From the NCBI GenBank assembly GCA_965365655.1, contig CBDUCN010000157.1:1-11192 (forward strand): 11,192 nt of DNA, given 5' to 3'. Positions 7,076 to 11,192 of this stretch are shown here, in pieces. The DNA is from JBFHNV01 sp965365655. Its GTDB lineage: Bacteria; Pseudomonadota; Gammaproteobacteria; HK1. Positions within the stretch are counted from its first letter, which is position 1. The number at the start of each line of letters is the position of its first letter. The notes below the pieces were generated by a model. That model had not been told where the DNA came from, made no database searches, and saw nothing but the letters and a program-made list of their open reading frames with translations. Made by a program: the position numbers and the translations under genes.

Positions 7076-9931
7076 TCAGCCGGCGCGCAGGTCCTCGGGG
7101 AAACGCAGGCGCGGCTCGAGCTCGGCCGACGGCGCCGGCGGCGAGAGGAAGAAGCCCTGGCCCTCCTCGCAGGCGCGGTCACACATGAACTGCACCTGGG
7201 AGCGGGTCTCCAGGCCTTCCGCGACGACGCCCAGGCCGAGGCTCTGCGCCATCGCGAGCACCGCCTTGACGATCGCGGTGCTCTCGCGGTTGCTGCCCAG
7301 ATCCTGCACGAAGCTCTTGTCGATCTTGACCCGGTCCACCGGGAAGCGCTTCAGGAAGCTGAGCGACGAGTAGCCGGTGCCGAAGTCGTCGACGGCGAGG
7401 TGCACTCCCAGCGCCTTCAGCGCGTTCAGCGCGTCGACGTTGCGCTCGACGTCGTGCAGCATCACCGACTCGGTGATCTCGAGCTCGAGCAGATCCGGGT
7501 CCAGCCCCGACGCGTCGAGGGCCGCGCGCACCATCGCGGGAACGTCGTGGTGCGCGATCTGGCGCGGCGACAGGTTCACGCACAAGCGAAGCGGCGCGAT
7601 GCCGTCGCGCTGCCACTCGCTGGCCTGCCGGCACGCGGTGAACAGCACCCACTCCCCCAGCGGCAGGATCAGCCCCGACTCCTCGGCGACCGAGATGAAC
7701 TCCTCCGGATCCACGCGCCCGTGCTCCGGGCACTGCCAGCGCAGCAGCGCCTCGACGCCGGTGACCCGGCCGTCGGTCAGGCGCACGATGGGCTGGAAGT
7801 GCAGCGCGAGCCCTTCGCCGCCGTGCTCCAGCGCGCGGCGCAGCGAGCGCTCCAGCGCCGAGCGCCGGCGCACGATGCGGTTCATGTCCTCGGAGTAGAA
7901 CCGCACCGCGTTGCGCCCCGATTCCTTGGCCCGGTACATCGCGGCGTCGGCGTTGCGCAGCAGATCGTCGACGCTGGTCGCGTCGCGCGGGAACACGCTG
8001 GCGCCCAGGCTTGCGCTGAGAAACAGGTCCTGCTCGTCGATGCGCACCGGCCGGGACACGGCCTTGCGCAAGCGCTGCGCAGTGGCCGCGACGTCCAGGG
8101 GCTCGTTGATCTCCTCCACGATCACGACGAACTCGTCGCCGCCGATGCGCGCGACCGTGTCCTGCGCGCGGGCGGCCTCGCGCACCCGTGACGCCATCGC
8201 AATCAGCAGCCGGTCGCCGAAGTCGTGTCCGAAGCTGTCGTTCACCGACTTGAAACGGTCGAGATCGATGAAGATCACGGCGAGACGCTGCTCGTGGCGG
8301 CGCGCGCGCGCGAGCCCGGTGTTCAGGCGGTCCTTGAGCAGCGTGCGGTTCGGAAGCCCGGTGAGCGCGTCGTGGCTCGCCTGCCAGGCCACCTGGCGCT
8401 CCAGCGCGCGCGCCTCGGTCACGTCGCGCACCGCGAACACCCAGCCGGCGGCGCGGCCCGTGCGGTCCTGCACCCTGGAGATCGTCAGGTCCACGCCGCG
8501 CGGTTCGGCGCCGCCCACCGGCAGCTCGAGGCTGCCGTGCAGGGTGACCGGGCCGGGCTCGCGCATCGCCGCGGACACGCGCGCGTCGGCCGGCTGGCCG
8601 CTGCGCGCGTCGACCAGGGGCAGCAGCCCGCTCACCGGCATGCCGGCCGCGGCGCGCGCGGGACAGCCGGTGAGCGCCTCGGCCACCGGGTTCACGTAGG
8701 TCACGCGCCCGTCGCCGTCGGTGGTCACCACGCCGTCGCCGATGGAACGCAGCGTCGCGAGCGCGTGCCGGCGGCTCTCCGCGAGCTCGCCGCGCACGTC
8801 CTCCGCCTGCCGCCACGCCCACAGCGCGAGCCCCGCCACCGCGCCCGCCACCGCGCCCAGCGGCGGCCACCACCAGCCGGCGAACGCGAGCGCGACGGCA
8901 CTGAGCAGCGGAGCCCCGGCGAGCGACAGCGCAACCGCGACGACCCAGGCGACCCAGTCCGCGCGCCGGCGCAGCGCGAGCGGGGCGAGCGCGGCGAGTG
9001 CCATCAACGCGGCCAGCAGCGCGGCGAACCCGGAGCCCGACGCACGCAGGCCGGTGCCGTCCACGACCGCCCGGTACGCATTCGCGATCACCTCGACACC
9101 GGACATCGGCAGCGCACGGCCCGACACGGGCGTCGGCACGGCGTCGCCCAGCCCTGCCGCGGTGACGCCGACGAGCACGACCCGGTCGCGCAGCAGCGCC
9201 TCCGGCACCCGCCCGTCGAGCACGTCGGAGTACGACACGCGCGGGAAGGTGCCCGGCGCGCCCAGGAACGGGATCAGGATCGGACTCTCGCGCACCCAGC
9301 TGTACGGCGCCGACGGCTCGCGGCGCGCCTGCGGCCCCGGCGCGGGCGAGCCGTTCGCGATGCGCGCGAGCGCGACGGCGAATGCCGGCCAGCGCGCCGC
9401 GCCGACGCCGGCGCGCGCGAAGGTGCTGCGCACGATGCCGTCGGGGTCCACCTCAAGGTCCACGTGGCCTAGCGCCGCCGCCGCGCTCGCGAGCGCGGGC
9501 AATGGCAGCGTCTCGCGCATCGGGCCGCCCAGTCGATCGCTCTCCGCGAGCACCGGCAGCACCACGCGCCCGCTGTCGGCGACGGCCCGCGCGAGGCGGC
9601 GGTCGCCTGCGCCGTCGGGCGCCGGCTCCGCGAACAGCAGGTCCAGGCCCACCGCACGCGCGCCGGCCGCGGTCAGGCGCTCGAGCAGCGCCGCGTGGGT
9701 CTCGCGCGGCCATGGCCAGCGTCCGAGGCGCGACAGGCTGCGCTCGTCGATCGCGACGATCACCGGCTCGGCGGGCTGCGCGTCGCGACTCACGGCCGGC
9801 AGCAGCGCGTCGTACACCGCACGGTCCCAGCGCCAGCCGACGCCCGACGCGGTGAGCAGCGCCGCGATCGCCGCGGCGACCGCGATGACCAGCAGCCGCC
9901 GCGGAGCCGTCGAGCGCCACCCGGCGATCAT
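7076..9931 (-). CDS. CHASE2-PAS-GGDEF-EAL c-di-GMP cyclase/phosphodiesterase
   Basis: This 951-residue inner-membrane signalling protein makes or degrades cyclic di-GMP. In order: an N-terminal membrane segment (12-29), a periplasmic CHASE2 sensor (about 36-290), three closely spaced membrane segments (about 300-320, 327-349, 353-373), a PAS domain (about 384-505, with SIGDGVVTTDGDGRVTYVNP), GGDEF (about 513-680) and EAL (about 692-945). The GGDEF site is intact (597-601), with an RxxD inhibitory site RAQD at 588-591, five residues before it. The EAL domain keeps EALLRW (Glu727), Asn786 (NLS), Glu818 and Glu821 (EITE), Asp848-Asp849 (DDFGTGYS), Lys869 (KID), Glu905 (AEGLE) and Gln925 (GQGFFLSPP). 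Both domains therefore look catalytic. The upstream FecR-type gene ends 19 bp before the start and is probably co-transcribed. ATG 9931 lacks a strong Shine-Dalgarno. Net direction of activity cannot be predicted. Confidence 0.95.
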   Translation of the reverse strand: MIAGWRSTAPRRLLVIAVAAAIAALLTASGVGWRWDRAVYDALLPAVSRDAQPAEPVIVAIDERSLSRLGRWPWPRETHAALLERLTAAGARAVGLDLLFAEPAPDGAGDRRLARAVADSGRVVLPVLAESDRLGGPMRETLPLPALASAAAALGHVDLEVDPDGIVRSTFARAGVGAARWPAFAVALARIANGSPAPGPQARREPSAPYSWVRESPILIPFLGAPGTFPRVSYSDVLDGRVPEALLRDRVVLVGVTAAGLGDAVPTPVSGRALPMSGVEVIANAYRAVVDGTGLRASGSGFAALLAALMALAALAPLALRRRADWVAWVVAVALSLAGAPLLSAVALAFAGWWWPPLGAVAGAVAGLALWAWRQAEDVRGELAESRRHALATLRSIGDGVVTTDGDGRVTYVNPVAEALTGCPARAAAGMPVSGLLPLVDARSGQPADARVSAAMREPGPVTLHGSLELPVGGAEPRGVDLTISRVQDRTGRAAGWVFAVRDVTEARALERQVAWQASHDALTGLPNRTLLKDRLNTGLARARRHEQRLAVIFIDLDRFKSVNDSFGHDFGDRLLIAMASRVREAARAQDTVARIGGDEFVVIVEEINEPLDVAATAQRLRKAVSRPVRIDEQDLFLSASLGASVFPRDATSVDDLLRNADAAMYRAKESGRNAVRFYSEDMNRIVRRRSALERSLRRALEHGGEGLALHFQPIVRLTDGRVTGVEALLRWQCPEHGRVDPEEFISVAEESGLILPLGEWVLFTACRQASEWQRDGIAPLRLCVNLSPRQIAHHDVPAMVRAALDASGLDPDLLELEITESVMLHDVERNVDALNALKALGVHLAVDDFGTGYSSLSFLKRFPVDRVKIDKSFVQDLGSNRESTAIVKAVLAMAQSLGLGVVAEGLETRSQVQFMCDRACEEGQGFFLSPPAPSAELEPRLRFPEDLRAG

Positions 9932-9950
9932 GGCGCTGCTCGCGCCCCGG

Positions 9951-11192
9951 TCACAGGATCAGCAACAGCAGCGGCACCGCGAGCAGCCACCACGGGTGCT
10001 CCTTCGGCACCTCGATGCGCTGCGGCGTCCCGAACGGGCCGCGGTAGCCGTCGGTGTCGACGATGCGCACGCGGAACCAGATGTCCTGCGGCGGCGTCTC
10101 GAGCGCGAGCTGCGGCTGCGCGACCGGCTCGATGCGCGAGCCCTCGGAGAAGTCCTCCGCCGACGCGATCTCCACCTCGTAGCTCTGCCCGGGCTGACCC
10201 GCCTGCCAGCGCAGCAGCACCTCCGTCTCGCTGACCGCGGCCTCGGCCTCGCCGGGCGCGGGCGGCTCCGGGCGCACGGTGAAGGACTGCACGTCGCCGA
10301 ACGGGCCCTGCTCGCCGGACGCGTCGATGGTCGCGAGACGCCAGTGCCAGGTGCCCGCCGCGAGGTCCTCCGCGGGCTCGAAGCGGGTGTCGCGCACGTC
10401 GTCGCGGTCGGCCAGCGGCTGCGCGAACCCGGCGTCGGCCGCGAGCTGCACGCGATAGCGCACCGCGTCGGCCGGCGCGCTCCAGCGCAGCGCCGGGCGC
10501 AGCGTGCGCACCGTCTGCGCCGGCCGCGGCTCCAGCGTCGCCGGCGGCTCCGGGCGCGCGTCCAGCTCGAACACGCGCTGCGACTCGAGCCCTTCCAGGC
10601 CCAGCTCGTCGACCGCGCGCACGCGCAGCGCGTAGCGCCCGTCCGGCAGGTCCGGCAGCTCCAGCCGCGGGGTGTCGCTCGCGACGTCCAGCAGCAGCAC
10701 CGGCACGTCGGCGACGGTCGCGATCTGGGCGCGATACCCGCTGGCGCCCTCCACCGCGGCCCAGCCGAGGCGCAGCTGGCGCCGCTCGAGGCGCGCGGCC
10801 ACCGCGTCCAGCGACGGCGCCGGCAGCAGGGTCCGCGGCGGCGCCGGCGGCTCGCCGGCACGCACCAGCGTGCCGGTACCGGCCGGCAGGTCGACGCGCC
10901 CGGCGTCGTTCGCGACGCGCACACGGCCCTCCACCACCTCGGTGCGGGTCGCATCCGCCGCGCTCGCGGCACGGAAGCGCGTGCCGCGCACCAGCGCCGA
11001 CGCCGACGGGGTGTCGATGGTCATGCGGTTTCCGGGGCGCCCGGCAGTCGGCACCTCGACCTCGACGCCGCCGCGCTGCATCCGCGCGCGGGTGTCCACC
11101 ATCGCGCGCCGGCCGTAGAGCCCGAGGTCGTCCAGGTGCACCTCCGATCCCGGGCGCACGAGCATCGTCGCGCCGTCGGCGAAGCGCAGCAC
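9951..11192 (-). CDS. FecR-domain protein with fibronectin III-like repeats (N-terminus outside window)
   Basis: The C-terminal 413 residues are in the window. The first codon is GTG, but the text begins inside a FecR fold (LRFADGATMLVRPGSEV), so the true start lies beyond the right edge. The FecR domain continues through ALVRGTRFRAASA and EVVEGRVRV (about 67-93). Three beta-rich, fibronectin III-like units follow at about 135-212, 218-308 and 312-397, with RYALRVRAVDE, WHWRLATIDASG and IWFRVRIVDTDG as equivalent strands. The protein ends in a short hydrophobic stretch, WWLLAVPLLLLIL (401-413), right at the stop: either a C-terminal anchor or the end of one. FecR proteins usually sit in the envelope and regulate sigma factors, but no sigma gene is visible here. 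The next gene, 19 bp downstream, encodes a CHASE2 sensor, a pairing seen in other proteobacteria. This suggests a periplasmic ligand-binding or scaffolding partner (inferred). Confidence 0.85.
   Translation of the reverse strand: MLRFADGATMLVRPGSEVHLDDLGLYGRRAMVDTRARMQRGGVEVEVPTAGRPGNRMTIDTPSASALVRGTRFRAASAADATRTEVVEGRVRVANDAGRVDLPAGTGTLVRAGEPPAPPRTLLPAPSLDAVAARLERRQLRLGWAAVEGASGYRAQIATVADVPVLLLDVASDTPRLELPDLPDGRYALRVRAVDELGLEGLESQRVFELDARPEPPATLEPRPAQTVRTLRPALRWSAPADAVRYRVQLAADAGFAQPLADRDDVRDTRFEPAEDLAAGTWHWRLATIDASGEQGPFGDVQSFTVRPEPPAPGEAEAAVSETEVLLRWQAGQPGQSYEVEIASAEDFSEGSRIEPVAQPQLALETPPQDIWFRVRIVDTDGYRGPFGTPQRIEVPKEHPWWLLAVPLLLLIL

Noticed and set aside
8225..9472. A 415-codon plus-strand open frame inside the CHASE2-GGDEF-EAL gene
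   Set aside because: It is antisense to well-defined PAS, GGDEF and CHASE2 coding sequence and has an Arg/His/Ala-rich shadow composition.

Overview
The window is very GC-rich (roughly 70 %), densely coding bacterial DNA. Codon third positions are so strongly G or C that long spurious open frames lie antisense to nearly every gene. The gene content (carboxynorspermidine pathway, FecR beside a CHASE2 protein, GGDEF-EAL signalling) suggests a high-GC proteobacterium, probably gamma or beta. No RNA gene or taxonomic marker is present to fix this. I see no tRNA, rRNA, CRISPR array, insertion sequence or phage gene; it looks like chromosomal core or near-core sequence.

Layout. Positions 1-702 (+) hold the 3' part of a class II aldolase/adducin-family gene that enters from the left. 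It converges on a secreted serine hydrolase of the beta-lactamase-like fold (833-1771, -), with a perfect GC-rich hairpin between them. A stretch of about 416 bp with no convincing gene follows (1772-2187). Next comes a minus-strand cluster, transcribed leftwards from about 6353: a citrate synthase-like/citryl-CoA lyase-like enzyme (5571-6353), carboxynorspermidine dehydrogenase (4329-5516), carboxynorspermidine decarboxylase NspC (3122-4294) and an unassigned SAM-dependent methyltransferase-like protein (2188-3051). The gaps are 54, 34 and 70 bp, so the cluster is probably one operon. A divergent YbaK/EbsC-type aminoacyl-tRNA deacylase (6571-7050, +) shares the 217 bp upstream region. It converges on a second minus-strand pair across a 25 bp gap that holds another hairpin. 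In that pair, a FecR-domain protein with fibronectin-like repeats (entering from the right edge, 9951-11192) is followed 19 bp later by a CHASE2-PAS-GGDEF-EAL c-di-GMP enzyme (7076-9931).

How the genes work together. The dehydrogenase and NspC form the alternative spermidine/norspermidine route: aspartate semialdehyde plus a diamine gives a carboxy-polyamine, which is then decarboxylated. This is the clearest metabolic theme. The citryl-CoA lyase-like enzyme and the methyltransferase are probably co-transcribed, but I cannot tie them to that pathway. The FecR/FN3 protein and the CHASE2 enzyme look like an envelope-sensing module with a cytoplasmic c-di-GMP output. I found no clearly new system. 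The points most worth a second look are the citrate synthase-like enzyme with non-canonical active-site motifs, the FecR/CHASE2 pair, and the atypical serine hydrolase.
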